A stretch of DNA of 64,000 nucleotides from Pseudarthrobacter sp. AL07 (GCF_029960665.1 NZ_JASBRB010000003.1:1-64000); one strand, 5' to 3'; positions 33,540 through 43,737 are shown, counted from the stretch's first letter. Notes: generated by a model not told the origin, from the letters alone. Program-made: numbers and translations.

Positions 33540-34445
33540 TTATTTAGCGAGGCCGGCTGCGAAGCCCGGCAGCCATTCCCGCAGGCCTGGGCCGAGGTCG
33601 TCGCTGTCGATGGCGAGCTGGACGCAGGCCTTGAGGTAGCTGAGCTTGTCGCCGGTGTCGTAGCGGCGGCCGCGGAAGACCACGCCGTAAACTCCGTGGC
33701 CCTCGCCTTCGCCGGCAGCCAGTTCCTGCAGGGCGTCCGTCAGCTGGATTTCCCCGCCCCGGCCCGGGCCGGTGCGCTCGAGCACGTCAAAAACTGCCGG
33801 GTGGAGCACGTAGCGGCCAATGACGGCCAGGTTGGAGGGCGCCTCCTCCAGACTGGGCTTTTCAACGAGCTTGTTGATCCTGACATAGCCTTCACCGTCG
33901 ATCTCCTGCACGTCGGCACAACCGTAGGCACTGATCTGGGAGGGGTCCACCTCGATGAGGGCCACCACAGATCCGCCGGTCTTGGACTGGACGTCGATCA
34001 TGGTGCTGAGAAGTTCGTCCCGGGCATCGATCAGGTCATCACCGAGGAGGACAGCAAACGGTTCATTGCCAACGTGCTGCTTTGCACGCAACACTGCGTG
34101 GCCCAGGCCGTTGGGGTCGCCCTGCCGGACGTAATGGATGTCACCGAGGTTGCTTGCTGCCTGGATGGACTCAAGTTTGGCGAGGTCGCCTTTGGCTTCC
34201 AAGGTGTCCTCCAGCGAAGGAACCCTGTCGAAGTGGTCCTCCAGGGCACGCTTGTTGCGTCCCGTGATCATCAGGATGTCGTTCAGGCCAACGCTGACGG
34301 CTTCTTCAACCACATACTGGATGGCCGGCTTGTCCACCACCGGGAGCATTTCCTTGGGCATGGCTTTGGTGGCCGGCAGGAACCTGGTGCCCAGTCCGGC
34401 AGCGGGAATAACGGCCTTGCGTACTGTCTGCTGAGTGGTAGTCAC
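33540..34445 (-). CDS. galU: UTP-glucose-1-phosphate uridylyltransferase
   Basis: A 301-residue nucleotidyltransferase that makes UDP-glucose for cell-envelope and trehalose synthesis. The nucleotide-binding signature is KAVIPAAGLGTRFLPATKAM PKEMLP. Family segments DKPAIQYVVEEAV, VLLGDDLIDA, LVEKPSLEEAPSNLAVIGRY and GEIQLTDAL are all present. Length is as usual for bacterial GalU. It starts with GTG and is divergent from the 5-formyl-THF cyclo-ligase gene. Confidence 0.96.
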   Translation of the reverse strand: MTTTQQTVRKAVIPAAGLGTRFLPATKAMPKEMLPVVDKPAIQYVVEEAVSVGLNDILMITGRNKRALEDHFDRVPSLEDTLEAKGDLAKLESIQAASNLGDIHYVRQGDPNGLGHAVLRAKQHVGNEPFAVLLGDDLIDARDELLSTMIDVQSKTGGSVVALIEVDPSQISAYGCADVQEIDGEGYVRINKLVEKPSLEEAPSNLAVIGRYVLHPAVFDVLERTGPGRGGEIQLTDALQELAAGEGEGHGVYGVVFRGRRYDTGDKLSYLKACVQLAIDSDDLGPGLREWLPGFAAGLAK

Positions 34446-34553
34446 TGGACTAATCTAACGGAGGGGCTGATCATTCAGTAATTATTGGTGGCTCCAACGC
34501 CAACGGACCGCAGCGACTGCAACGTCCACAGGGAACGGCAACCAAGGAGCGGC

Positions 34554-35168
34554 ATGTCCGAAGAAAGCAGCGCAGCCAAGGCGGACATCCGCGCACGCCA
34601 TCGTGCGCGCCGTGCCGCGACGGATCCCACCCACCGCGACGCCGCCGGTGCCGCCCTGGCCGTCCACGGCGTTGCCTGGGCTGAGCAGCTGACCGGCGGG
34701 ACGCCGTCGATCTTTTGCGCATACCTGGGCGTAGAACCCGAACCACCCACGCTGCCCCTGATCATCGAACTCCATCGGCATGGCCACACAGTCCTGCTCC
34801 CTGTCTGTGAGTCCGGCCGCCGGCTCAGCTGGACGCAGTGGACCCCCGGCGTGGAGTTTGTCCGCAGCCGCTATGCACCGGTGCTGGAACCGTCCGGACC
34901 TCGCCTTGGCCTCGGCATCATGACGTCTGTTGCCGCACTCTTCATCCCCGCCACGGCCGTGGACAGGGACGGCAACCGCATCGGCCAGGGCGGAGGCTAC
35001 TACGACGTCCTGCTGGGCTCCCTTGGCCGGGACGGACTTGAGATCCCGATAGCGGCCGTCGTCTTCGATGCCGAACTGCTTCCGGCCGGACGCATTCCCG
35101 CCGAAGACTTTGACCGGAGGGTGCCGGCTGCCCTGACGCCGTCAGGTTTGATCCGGCTACCGGACTAA
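34554..35168 (+). CDS. 5-formyltetrahydrofolate cyclo-ligase
   Basis: A 204-residue enzyme that converts 5-formyl-THF to 5,10-methenyl-THF with ATP. The basic N-terminus KADIRARHRARRAA, the ATP-site sequence RIGQGGGYYDVLLG and the closing FDAELLP..IPAEDFDRRVP are characteristic. The ATG at 34554 is five bases after AAGGAG, so the longer reading from 34485 is rejected. It precedes an FmdB-type zinc ribbon gene, a frequent neighbour in actinobacteria. Confidence 0.93.
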   Translation: MSEESSAAKADIRARHRARRAATDPTHRDAAGAALAVHGVAWAEQLTGGTPSIFCAYLGVEPEPPTLPLIIELHRHGHTVLLPVCESGRRLSWTQWTPGVEFVRSRYAPVLEPSGPRLGLGIMTSVAALFIPATAVDRDGNRIGQGGGYYDVLLGSLGRDGLEIPIAAVVFDAELLPAGRIPAEDFDRRVPAALTPSGLIRLPD

Positions 35169-35290
35169 GCCTGACGGAGGGCTACTTTCCGGGGGTGATA
35201 GAATTGGCACTCAGGCCCTGCGACTGCTAATGGACGGTTTGCGTTCATCGCGGCACAGGACCTCTCGTTTGCCCCCGAGGAGGATCACCA

Positions 35291-35548
35291 GTGCCCACTT
35301 ATGCTTACGCCTGCAAGGATTGCGGCCACGCCTTCGACGTTTTCCAGTCGTTTACCGACAGCACCCTCACGTCATGCCCGGAGTGCCAGGGCGCCTTGCG
35401 CAAGAAGTTCAACAGCGTGGGCGTGGTCTTCAAGGGCTCCGGTTTCTACCGGACCGACTCCCGGGATGCCAAGGGAAGCACCGTTTCGGCTGCCCCTGCC
35501 GCCCCCGTGGCCGCGCCGGCGCCTGCCACGGCCGCTGCCGCCAGCTGA
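35291..35548 (+). CDS. FmdB family zinc ribbon protein
   Basis: An 85-residue protein starting at GTG after GAGGAGG. The N-terminal zinc ribbon is MPTYAYACKDCGHAFDVFQS then SCPECQGALRKKF, with two CxxC pairs (8/11 and 33/36). FKGSGFYRTD follows, as in FmdB-type regulators, and the C-terminus is a low-complexity Ala/Pro tail. Function in the family is poorly defined; transcription-related or structural zinc binding is likely. Confidence 0.93.
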   Translation: MPTYAYACKDCGHAFDVFQSFTDSTLTSCPECQGALRKKFNSVGVVFKGSGFYRTDSRDAKGSTVSAAPAAPVAAPAPATAAAAS

Positions 35549-35646
35549 CCTCCGTCTAACAAGACGTACGACGCCGGCGGCTCGGTTTTCCACATAGGCA
35601 CCTTCGCTTCTGTCGGACTCCGCTGCCGGTACGTAGCGTGGTTTGC

Positions 35647-36393
35647 ATGCCCGCTACTCTCTTTCGTTCCAGCCGCGGATCCGCCCCGCCGGGACGCCAG
35701 GTCCGCCGTCCGCTCCCGTCAGCACGCCCCCGCGCCGTGCGTGGCCATAGGCTGTTAGCCTGGCTGGGCCGGAACCGGCGCCTTGCGATAGCGCTCCTGC
35801 TGTGCCTTGCTGCGGGGATCACGGTCCATCAGCTCACTCCCCCGCCCGCCGATACTGTCCCGGTGTTGGCTGCGGCGCGGGACCTCCCCGCAGGCACGGC
35901 CTTGTCGGCCACGGACATGACCGCGACGAAGATCCCGCCGGGGATGCTGACCGCCGGGGCCATCTCCCACACCGGTGAAGCCGCGGGAAAACAACTGGCA
36001 GCCCCTTTGCGGAAGGGCCAGCTCGTGACCGACACCCTGCTGCTGGGACCCGGCCTGCTGACCGGAACGCCGCCGGGCTCCGCAGCCGTGCCCTTGAGGA
36101 TGGCCGATCCTTCCTCCATCCAGCTCGTATCGCCCGGGCAACTGGTCAACGTGGTACTAACCGGGGCGAACGGCTACGATCAGCAGTTCCCCTCAGAAGT
36201 GCTGGCAACGGCCGTTCCCGTCCTGTGGACATCAGGACAGGGCGGCAAGACGGGTCAGTGGTTGGGCACCGGCGAAACCGACGGGCTGATTGTCGTGGCT
36301 GCAGCCCCGGAGCAGGCTGCGCGGCTTGCCGGGGCCTCCACCCAGGGCAAACTGTTTTTCGTCCTGGTGGGACCCGAAGGCATCGCGGGGTGA
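35647..36393 (+). CDS. CpaB/RcpC-like SAF domain protein
   Basis: About 248 residues. A basic cytoplasmic N-terminus of about 35 residues precedes one membrane helix (LAIALLLCLAAGITV). The SAF domain begins VPVLAAARDLPAGTALSATD and the RcpC-like region contains GSAAVPLRM and LVSPGQLVNVVLTG. CpaB-type proteins support Flp/Tad pilus assembly at the membrane. No other pilus genes are nearby, so its role is uncertain. ATG 35647 is preferred to GTG 35638. Confidence 0.82.
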   Translation: MPATLFRSSRGSAPPGRQVRRPLPSARPRAVRGHRLLAWLGRNRRLAIALLLCLAAGITVHQLTPPPADTVPVLAAARDLPAGTALSATDMTATKIPPGMLTAGAISHTGEAAGKQLAAPLRKGQLVTDTLLLGPGLLTGTPPGSAAVPLRMADPSSIQLVSPGQLVNVVLTGANGYDQQFPSEVLATAVPVLWTSGQGGKTGQWLGTGETDGLIVVAAAPEQAARLAGASTQGKLFFVLVGPEGIAG

Positions 36394-36412
36394 AGCCGTT
36401 GCAGCTTGGAGG

Positions 36413-39400
36413 TCAGCCCCAGTGCGGCGGCTTGTTTTCCTTCAGCCACGCGTCGTGATCGTTGTCCGGGCCGTCGCCCCAGCGCTTCGGGTCATCCTCC
36501 GCAGCCTTGTTGGGCAAGATACCTGCTGCCCCTGGCACCTGGCGGTCCGGCGCAGCGGCCGTCCCGTCAACTGTCTCATCCGGCTGGTCGTCACCGCGCG
36601 TCTCGGCCTGATCGGCATTCCGTGACGTCACAACAACCGCCTCCTCACTGGCCAGGCGTCCGGCCTGGTCTTCGTTCCTGTCGTTTCCAATATTTCCCAG
36701 CGCGAGCGAGTCCATGTCCTCGTCAAAGAATCCGCCCGAGGCAGTGCCTCGTCCGGGCGGCAGAACATTCTCGAGGCCCAGGTAACCCGCGATCCGGTCC
36801 GCGCAAGCGGACGGGTCTGTGAAGACTTCGATGGTCCACAGCGGCATGTACCGCCAGCCCATCCGTTCCAGCAGCTGAGGGCGGAGCCGGCTCCGCTCAC
36901 GGACACTCATGGTGCGGTATTGCTCCGTGCCATCCGACTCGATGGCCACCGGCCGCGGAATATCGGCGTCGTCCTGGCCCATGGTGCTGAGCGGGTCTGC
37001 TGCGGCCACGACGTCAATCACGCCGTCGTACTGGTGCCAGACTCGGGCGCCGCGGGCACGCAGCCGGTCTCCCAGATCGGCCACGAGGGGATCGGCCCCC
37101 AGCGCCTGCTCGCTGGCAGCCGCACGCGAGGCCGGGGTACCGAGATCGGTCTTTCCGGCAATTTCACGGTTAAGGAGCTCGTAGAAGTCCACCGCCCCGA
37201 AGGACAGCCGCGTGTGGTCAAGGTCCTCGGGCTGGAAACACGTCAGTACGTGGAGCGATCGGCGGGCACGCGTCATGGCCAAAGCGAACTTTTCCCGCCC
37301 GCCCTCAGCCGACAGGGGTCCGAAATTGTGCAGCGCCCGGCCATGCGGAGTGCGGCCGAAACCGGGTGAGAAGATCACGTGGTCACGGACCAGGCCCTGC
37401 GCACGCTCAAGGTCAACCACCCGGAAGGACTCGGATCCTGCGCTGAAGAAACTGGCCAGTCCCGGGTGGTCCGGGAGCTGAAGACGGATTGACTCACCAA
37501 TCCGGGCAGCATGGCGCAGGCTGGCGGTGACCACTGCCAGCGACGTGCGCGGCCGCGTCCGGGCGTGCTCAAAGACCAGCTGGACCACGCGGTTAACCTC
37601 GGCCACCACGGATTCCACGCCTTCGCGGTCGGCGCTGGGCAGCCCAGTGCCGTCGGGCAGGTACTCGACCAGGAGCGCCCTGTCCAGTCCTGTGGCCGAC
37701 TGCCCCTCCGGGAGCCTGCGGAGCGCGCCGTCGTAGGAGTTCTTGCTCAGCTGCAGGACCAGGTCCTCGTCAACCGCGCGGTAGACAAAATTCAACCGCC
37801 AGACAGGCAGGACCGCAGACAGCGCCGAATACGCGCTTTCGACGCGATGGTGGGCCGCCTCACCGGCGGCCAGCCGCTCAACACCAACAGTGAAAGTCCG
37901 GGGGCTGGCAATCTTGGCATCACCGAAGGCAATGACCTGCCCGGCCCGGGCGATGGCAGGCAGGACGGCCTGCAGCGACGTCGCTTCGGCGTCCAGGATG
38001 ACCACGGCGTCGAAGTGCTGTTCGGCCGGCAAGAGCCCGGTCATGAGGTATGGGCTGACCGACCAGACCGGCACCAGCATGGGAACCAGCTCGGCGGCCT
38101 GGGCCGTCAGCGCCGCGAGGGTAACCCTGCCGTCCTTGAGCAGGCTCCTGAGCAGCTGGGCCTGGCGCGGGTGTTCCGCAAGCGCGGCCCCCCACCGTTC
38201 GGACAGTTCCCAGCGCAGGCGCGCGGCGCCGCTGGCAATGTGAGCGTTGTCCGCGAGCCGGTACTCGGCCTCAAGCTGCCGGAGCGCGTCCCCGTCAGAC
38301 ATGGCGAGGTAATCGTCGCCGCTGATCATCGCTTCCAGCGCGGACTGCCACCAGGCCAGTTCAAGCTCCGCTGCGACGGAACCTGCGGGAACCTCCCGGT
38401 CCGCAAGATCGGCCAGGAGCTCCCCCAGGCCGTGCTCGCGCATGTTTTCCACGAGCAGCGTGCGCTCGGGAAGCGTTTTGAGCGTGTGGGTGTCGGCCAC
38501 GAGCCGCTCCAGCCGCTTCATGAGTTCCTCATAGCGGGCCGTTGCCAGCGAGCCACCGGCCTGTGTGTGCCGGAGGGCCTCGCCCAGCTGGGTCAGTTCC
38601 CGGTCCAGCGACCGGTACATCACATTCATTTCGGCAAGGCCCGAGGGGACGGCCGGGTGGCGCTGTGAGGTGGCGTACCCGGACCAGAGTGCACGCTGCT
38701 CCTGCACCAGCACCAGCGAGCTGTGGAGATCACTGATGTGGACGCCCGGGCGGACGTACTCTTTCGCAACCCGGCGCAGGCGGGAACGCTGCATGGAGGC
38801 CATGTCTACGTTCCGCTCCCGGCGCCAGGCGGAGGACGCCGTGGCGGAAATGAGATCGTTGACCGGCCTGTCGAAGATGTCCGGTGTGAACTTATCGAGG
38901 CTTTCGCGGACAGCCATGAGGAGTTCGAGCTGCTCCCCCCACTCCGAGAAGGACAAGCCAAGACGGATTTCGGCATGTTCGGCCGCGCTGTTCATCCGGT
39001 CACGCAGAATAGGCAGGTTCTTCGCCACTGACCGGGCGAGCTCCTGGGCTTCCTCGGTCTCCTTACGGGTGAGCAGCCGGGCGCCGTGCCACGGGCTGGC
39101 GGTGGACGCGCGGCTGAAGCTGCCAAGCTCGGCGGCGCGGCGGAGCCGGCCGGCGAGCTCATTGCGATCGCGGATGCTGTCCAGCACACTGCGCTTGAGA
39201 CGCACGGTGGTGGCGGGAGCCGGATGGATGGAAGTCAGCTCGGCCAGTGACTGCATGGCCTGATACGGCGAACAGCCCCAGCGCTGGCGCACGTTATGCA
39301 GGGACGCCACGTGATCCATCAGCGCGTGCCGGTGCTCAGTTAGGGTCCGGTGGAGGTTCCCCAGCTGCGGCTCAAGTGACTTTTCGTTCCGCACGATGGC

Positions 39401-40519
39401 CCGCACCAGCTGGGCCTTGAGCTGCTGGGGGGTGGCTGTGCCGGAGAGCTGGAACAGGATGGATCCAAGTCCAAGCGATTCCAGTTGTGCCGATACTTCG
39501 TTCAGGCTGGCCCGGCGGTCGCCTACCACCAGGACAGACTTGCCCGCATCCACCAGGGCACCGATGGTGTTGATGGCCGTCTGGGTCTGTCCTGTGCCCG
39601 GCGGGCTGCTGACCACCAGGGAGTCTCCAGCACGGGCGGCATCTATAACGTATTGCTGGGCCGGATCGGCGTCGAGGAGGAGCAGTTCGTCGTCCGGGTG
39701 GCGAGTGTCCACACTCGGGAAGCGGGAGGGGTCCGGCACGGGTACGTCAATCACCCCACCGCCGGCCGCCTTGGCCAGGGCGGCGACCAGCGGGTTGCCC
39801 TCATTGATCCAGGGATCATCCAGGTTGCCGGAAAGGTCCGCGAAAGTGGACACCAGCAAATTGTGCTGGGCTTCGGCGCCGTGGATGGGCCGGATAAGCG
39901 TTGCGAGCCTGTCCAGGACAGGCTGGGGATCGAAGCGCGCGGTGCTGTAAGCGAGGCGGGTCACGGCGTTAACGTCAAAAACAATGCCGTGGACAGTCTT
40001 CAGGTGCCGGACCAGTGCCGGGTTGATGTTGGCCTGCTCGGTGAGCTGCAGTTCGTAGTCGTCCTCACCCGGCCGGACCGTGAGCGAAATTGCCGTGAGC
40101 ATCACCGGCGCGGAGATGCGCTGGGGTTTGCCGCCAACGGCGGAGGTCCACACAACGGTGCCTGCGGACAGGTAACCGGCATCAATGCCCCGGTCATTTC
40201 CGAGTTCGAAGATTTTGGAGCGGATGTTCCGCGATGCCCGGGCCGCGACGACGTACTGTTGGTGGTCGCGGATGAGTGTGGACAACCGTGTGCGGCGGCC
40301 GGCCATCAGCTGGGCCAGACCGGACGGGTGCGCATGGGTCAGGTCAATGGAACCTTCGGGGGTCTTGGTGAAACGCAGCATGGTGTCTGCCCCGGTGACG
40401 GGTTTAAGCCCGGACAGCCATTTTCCAAGCTCCTCAGAACCCTCCGGGTGGCCTTGACCAACTGACACTACTGCCTTCTTTTCTGCGTTTGCACGTGACG
40501 CCCTGGACCATACCGGCAT
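36413..40519 (-). CDS. Giant superfamily-1 helicase-like protein with C-terminal Vsr-like nuclease domain; degenerate ATPase motifs
   Basis: A 1368-residue protein. The central part has the layout of DNA2/UvrD-type superfamily-1 helicases, but Walker A reads SSPPGTGQTQT with Gln replacing the invariant Lys. The motif II region reads VVILDAEATS instead of DEAS/DEAQ. Later helicase segments include VIFSPGFGRTPHGR and KFALAMTRARRSLHVLTCF. The C-terminal 250 residues have a Vsr/PD-(D/E)XK-like pattern: ARVWHQYDGVIDVVAA, VAIESDGTEQY and RPQLLERMGWRYMPLWTIEV, like MTES_1575-type nucleases. An acidic disordered tail follows. Such proteins are widespread in actinobacteria with unknown role. It may bind DNA and nick it without using ATP (inference). 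Confidence 0.85.
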   Translation of the reverse strand: MPVWSRASRANAEKKAVVSVGQGHPEGSEELGKWLSGLKPVTGADTMLRFTKTPEGSIDLTHAHPSGLAQLMAGRRTRLSTLIRDHQQYVVAARASRNIRSKIFELGNDRGIDAGYLSAGTVVWTSAVGGKPQRISAPVMLTAISLTVRPGEDDYELQLTEQANINPALVRHLKTVHGIVFDVNAVTRLAYSTARFDPQPVLDRLATLIRPIHGAEAQHNLLVSTFADLSGNLDDPWINEGNPLVAALAKAAGGGVIDVPVPDPSRFPSVDTRHPDDELLLLDADPAQQYVIDAARAGDSLVVSSPPGTGQTQTAINTIGALVDAGKSVLVVGDRRASLNEVSAQLESLGLGSILFQLSGTATPQQLKAQLVRAIVRNEKSLEPQLGNLHRTLTEHRHALMDHVASLHNVRQRWGCSPYQAMQSLAELTSIHPAPATTVRLKRSVLDSIRDRNELAGRLRRAAELGSFSRASTASPWHGARLLTRKETEEAQELARSVAKNLPILRDRMNSAAEHAEIRLGLSFSEWGEQLELLMAVRESLDKFTPDIFDRPVNDLISATASSAWRRERNVDMASMQRSRLRRVAKEYVRPGVHISDLHSSLVLVQEQRALWSGYATSQRHPAVPSGLAEMNVMYRSLDRELTQLGEALRHTQAGGSLATARYEELMKRLERLVADTHTLKTLPERTLLVENMREHGLGELLADLADREVPAGSVAAELELAWWQSALEAMISGDDYLAMSDGDALRQLEAEYRLADNAHIASGAARLRWELSERWGAALAEHPRQAQLLRSLLKDGRVTLAALTAQAAELVPMLVPVWSVSPYLMTGLLPAEQHFDAVVILDAEATSLQAVLPAIARAGQVIAFGDAKIASPRTFTVGVERLAAGEAAHHRVESAYSALSAVLPVWRLNFVYRAVDEDLVLQLSKNSYDGALRRLPEGQSATGLDRALLVEYLPDGTGLPSADREGVESVVAEVNRVVQLVFEHARTRPRTSLAVVTASLRHAARIGESIRLQLPDHPGLASFFSAGSESFRVVDLERAQGLVRDHVIFSPGFGRTPHGRALHNFGPLSAEGGREKFALAMTRARRSLHVLTCFQPEDLDHTRLSFGAVDFYELLNREIAGKTDLGTPASRAAASEQALGADPLVADLGDRLRARGARVWHQYDGVIDVVAAADPLSTMGQDDADIPRPVAIESDGTEQYRTMSVRERSRLRPQLLERMGWRYMPLWTIEVFTDPSACADRIAGYLGLENVLPPGRGTASGGFFDEDMDSLALGNIGNDRNEDQAGRLASEEAVVVTSRNADQAETRGDDQPDETVDGTAAAPDRQVPGAAGILPNKAAEDDPKRWGDGPDNDHDAWLKENKPPHWG

Positions 40520-40609
40520 ACTTTCGAGCGTAGCCGCAAAGAAGCCGGGATGAGAGACCGCAACACTGGATCAGGCCAAATTGCCGTGGATTTCAACGGA
40601 TGACAACAA

Positions 40610-40639
40610 TGGCCGGCCTCCGCTGACGGAGACCGGCCA
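40610..40639 (-). terminator. Terminator downstream of guaA
   Basis: Arms TGGCCGGCCTCCG (40610-40622) and CGGAGACCGGCCA (40627-40639) form a 13-pair stem with one mismatch and a four-base loop, nine bases after the guaA stop on the minus strand. TTGTTGTC follows on the transcript strand. Confidence 0.8.
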
Positions 40640-40648
40640 CTCACACTG

Positions 40649-42238
40649 CTATTCCCACTCGATGGTTCCCGGCGGCTTGCTGGTCACGTCCAGCACCACC
40701 CGGTTGACGCCTTCCACCTCGTTGGTGATCCGGTTCGAAATCCGGGCCAGGAGATCGTACGGCAGGCGGGACCAGTCCGCCGTCATGGCGTCCTCGGACG
40801 AAACGGGACGCAGCACAATCGGGTGGCCGTACGTGCGGCCGTCACCCATGACGCCGACACTGCGCACGTCGGCCAGGAGGACTACCGGCATCTGCCACAC
40901 CTCGTTGTCCAGCCCGGCTGCGGTCAGCTCGGCGCGCGCGATGGCGTCCGCCTTGCGGAGCAGGTCCAGGCGCTCCTGGGTGATGTCGCCGACGATGCGG
41001 ATTCCCAGTCCGGGGCCGGGGAACGGCTGGCGCCCGACGATTTCCTGGGGCAGGCCCAGCTGGGCGCCCACGGCGCGGACCTCGTCCTTGAACAGTGCGC
41101 GGAGCGGTTCAACCAGTTCGAACTGCAGGTCCTCGGGAAGGCCACCGACGTTGTGGTGACTCTTGATGTTCGCAGCCCCTTCGCCGCCACCGGATTCGAC
41201 GACGTCCGGGTACAGCGTGCCCTGGACCAGGAACTTGATCTTCTCGCCGTGGGCCGCGGCCTCGGCGATGATGGCCAGCTCGGCCTCTTCGAACGCGCGG
41301 ATGAACTCGCGGCCGATGATCTTACGCTTGGTTTCCGGATCGCTGACGCCGGCCAGGGCCGACAGGAAGCGCTCCTGCTCGTTGGCTACGTACAGCTTGA
41401 CGCCGGTGGCGGCAACGAAGTCGCGTTCCACCTGCTCGGCTTCGCCTTCGCGCAACAGGCCGTGGTCAACGAACACACAGGTCAGCTGGTCGCCAACGGC
41501 CCGCTGGACGAGCGCCGCCGCAACGGCAGAGTCAACGCCGCCGGAGAGCCCGCAGATAACCCGGGCGTCACCGATCTGCTCACGGATCCGGTCCACCTGC
41601 TCCTCGAGGATGTTCCCCGTGGTCCAGTTGGGCTCCAGCTTAGCGCCCTTGAACAGGAAGTTTTCCAGCACCTGCTGGCCATAGGCCGAGTGCTTGACCT
41701 CGGGGTGCCACTGCACGCCGTAGAGGGCCTTCTCTTCGTTGGCGAAGGCAGCCACTTCAGCGCCGGCCGTCGTCGCCAGCACTTCGAAGCCTTCGGGGGC
41801 CTCGTGCACAGAGTCGCCGTGGCTCATCCAGGTGTTCTGGTGCTGCGGCATCCCTTCGAGGACGGAGCGGCCCTCACCGAGGATGGTGGTTGCGGTGGAG
41901 CCGTATTCGCGCAGGCCGGTCTTGTCGACCTTCCCGCCCAAGGCATTGGCCATGGCTTGGAAGCCGTAGCAGATGCCGAAGACCGGAATGCCGGCCTCAA
42001 ACAGGTCGGCGCCGACGGCGGGTGCCCCGTCCGCGTAAACGCTGGAGGGACCACCGGAAAGGATGATGGCGGCGGGGTTCTTGGCCAGGAGCTGCTCGGT
42101 GGTGAAGGTATGCGGAACCACTTCCGAATACACATTCGCTTCCCGGACGCGGCGGGCAATCAGCTGCGCGTACTGGGCACCGTAGTCAACAACCAGCACC
42201 GGCTTCTGGGAGGTCTGGGATGCAGTGGGAGTAGTCAC
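40649..42238 (-). CDS. guaA: GMP synthase (glutamine-hydrolysing)
   Basis: A 529-residue enzyme that aminates XMP to GMP. The N-terminal class I glutaminase has [12 protein letters not shown] with the catalytic Cys and [11 protein letters not shown] with the catalytic His. The ATP pyrophosphatase domain has the P-loop [14 protein letters not shown]. The C-terminal dimerisation domain holds [13 protein letters not shown] and ends [11 protein letters not shown], the invariant end of GuaA. The start is GTG. guaB3 and guaB in the same window complete late GMP synthesis genes, though not in one operon. Confidence 0.98.
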   Translation of the reverse strand: MTTPTASQTSQKPVLVVDYGAQYAQLIARRVREANVYSEVVPHTFTTEQLLAKNPAAIILSGGPSSVYADGAPAVGADLFEAGIPVFGICYGFQAMANALGGKVDKTGLREYGSTATTILGEGRSVLEGMPQHQNTWMSHGDSVHEAPEGFEVLATTAGAEVAAFANEEKALYGVQWHPEVKHSAYGQQVLENFLFKGAKLEPNWTTGNILEEQVDRIREQIGDARVICGLSGGVDSAVAAALVQRAVGDQLTCVFVDHGLLREGEAEQVERDFVAATGVKLYVANEQERFLSALAGVSDPETKRKIIGREFIRAFEEAELAIIAEAAAHGEKIKFLVQGTLYPDVVESGGGEGAANIKSHHNVGGLPEDLQFELVEPLRALFKDEVRAVGAQLGLPQEIVGRQPFPGPGLGIRIVGDITQERLDLLRKADAIARAELTAAGLDNEVWQMPVVLLADVRSVGVMGDGRTYGHPIVLRPVSSEDAMTADWSRLPYDLLARISNRITNEVEGVNRVVLDVTSKPPGTIEWE

Positions 42239-42338
42239 CGCACTAGCCTACTTTGCGGCATCGCCCTGCCGCACATTCAGGACCGTGGGTGTGACGCAGT
42301 GAACGTCCGACGGCGGGATTTCCCCACCGCTGCAGCGT

Positions 42339-42839
42339 TCAGTAGCGCTGTGTGGCCTGGGGGTTCGCAGCCAGTTCAGCCTCCACCTCGGCGTGGAACT
42401 TCTTCTCCACGATAAAGGACAGGAAAGGCACCACGCCCCCCAGTGCCAGGAGGATCAGCTTCATAAAAGGCCACCGCATCAGCGACCACAGGCGGAAGTT
42501 GGAGATCAGGTACACCACGTACATCCAGCCGTGGAGGATCAGCACGGCGACGGAGATGTTCGCGCCGCCCTCCACGCCCTTGGGCTCGGCGTCGGCGAAA
42601 CCCAGGCCGAAAGGCTGGCCCGTGACGGCGCTGGTGCCGCCGGCAAAAAGGTACTGGCCAAAGGCGTAACGTGCGATGAGCTCGGCGCAGAGCAGCAGCA
42701 GCATGGCGCCGGTGAGGTACGCCAGCACCTTGTAGAACTTCAGCGCGGACCGGATCTGCCGCTCGGTACCGCCGAAGCGGCGCTTCTTGCCTTTGCCCTG
42801 CGCAGGACCCTGCTGGATGGCCGGTTTCGGTTCGATCAT
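42339..42839 (-). CDS. DUF3817 family membrane protein
   Basis: The 166-residue protein has a charged N-terminus and about three membrane helices: ALKFYKVLAYLTGAMLLLLC, ILHGWMYVVYLISNFRLWSL and FMKLILLALGGVVPFLSFIV. The FYKVLAYLTG..LL..E...RY and GW.Y..Y pattern is that of DUF3817. It overlaps the SURF1 gene by four bases (ATGA), so the two are translated together. Confidence 0.87.
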   Translation of the reverse strand: MIEPKPAIQQGPAQGKGKKRRFGGTERQIRSALKFYKVLAYLTGAMLLLLCAELIARYAFGQYLFAGGTSAVTGQPFGLGFADAEPKGVEGGANISVAVLILHGWMYVVYLISNFRLWSLMRWPFMKLILLALGGVVPFLSFIVEKKFHAEVEAELAANPQATQRY

Positions 42840-43687
42840 GGCTTTACCTTTTGTTGGAGCTGTTCAGAAGTTGCTTCGGCGGGCGGAGCATCATGGTGAG
42901 GATTGTCGTCGAGTTCCTCTTCGAGGTCCCGCCGGTAGTCGTCCTTCACGAGGCGCCACCAGATAAACAGGGCGAAGCCGGCGAACACCACCCATTCGAG
43001 CGAGTAGAAGAGATTGAGCCAGTTGACTTGCTGGGCGGGCGGCTGGGGACCGATTTCCAGGGGCTTCAGGGCTCCGTCAACGGCCGCCGCGGACAGGTCG
43101 GACCCGGCGGCCAGTTCCGAGGTCGCGGCCACAAATCCCGGGTACATGCTGACGTCCCAGTAGTTGATGAGTTCGGCAACCGACACGGCGGTGGCGCGTC
43201 CGGCGTCCGGCGCGATGGAAGGCAGCGGCGATTCAGACGGCAGCAGCCGTCCGGTCAGGTTCACAATGCCCGACGGCGGTGCGCCGGCGTCGTCGGGATC
43301 TGCCACCCAACCGCGGGCTACGGGAATCCAGGTCTGCGGGGAAGCAGCGACACCGGTGACCGCGGGCGCTCCGGTCACGGCGAAGGCGGAAACCACCCAG
43401 TAGCCGTTCTCGCCATTCTTCAGGCGCTCTGGCACCAAGACCTGTTTGGCTGGGTCGTAGGATCCTTCGGCGGCGACCATCTGGTCTGACACTGACCCGG
43501 GGAAAAATGCTCCGGGGACAAGCGTCTCCGTCAGCACCCTCACGTCCTCGGTGCCGGGATTCACCGCAACCTCGGGCTGCGTGGAGCGCCCGAACTGCCA
43601 CTGGCTAAGCAGGACAAACACCCCGGAGACGGCGATCGCGAAGACCAGGCCTGCGATCCATCGGGGCTTAAGGGCTGTTTTCCACAC
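42836..43687 (-). CDS. SURF1 family protein
   Basis: A 283-residue membrane protein related to the SURF1 cytochrome c oxidase assembly factor. It has two helices, one near residues 10-28 (WIAGLVFAIAVSGVFVLL) and one near 230-247 (EWVVFAGFALFIWW). Between them lies an extracellular domain with VPERLKNGENGYWVVSAFAV and WIPVARGWV. NWLNLFYSLEW precedes the second helix as in the family. It starts with GTG. Linked by overlap to DUF3817. Confidence 0.92.
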   Translation of the reverse strand: MWKTALKPRWIAGLVFAIAVSGVFVLLSQWQFGRSTQPEVAVNPGTEDVRVLTETLVPGAFFPGSVSDQMVAAEGSYDPAKQVLVPERLKNGENGYWVVSAFAVTGAPAVTGVAASPQTWIPVARGWVADPDDAGAPPSGIVNLTGRLLPSESPLPSIAPDAGRATAVSVAELINYWDVSMYPGFVAATSELAAGSDLSAAAVDGALKPLEIGPQPPAQQVNWLNLFYSLEWVVFAGFALFIWWRLVKDDYRRDLEEELDDNPHHDAPPAEATSEQLQQKVKP

Positions 43688-43737
43688 GTCTTAACCGTAC
43701 TTCGTTCCTCTGTAGAACAACTAATAGCCCCCGATCG

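Noticed and set aside
40823..42415. A 530-codon forward frame opposite guaA
   Set aside because: Antisense shadow of GMP synthase with low-complexity composition.
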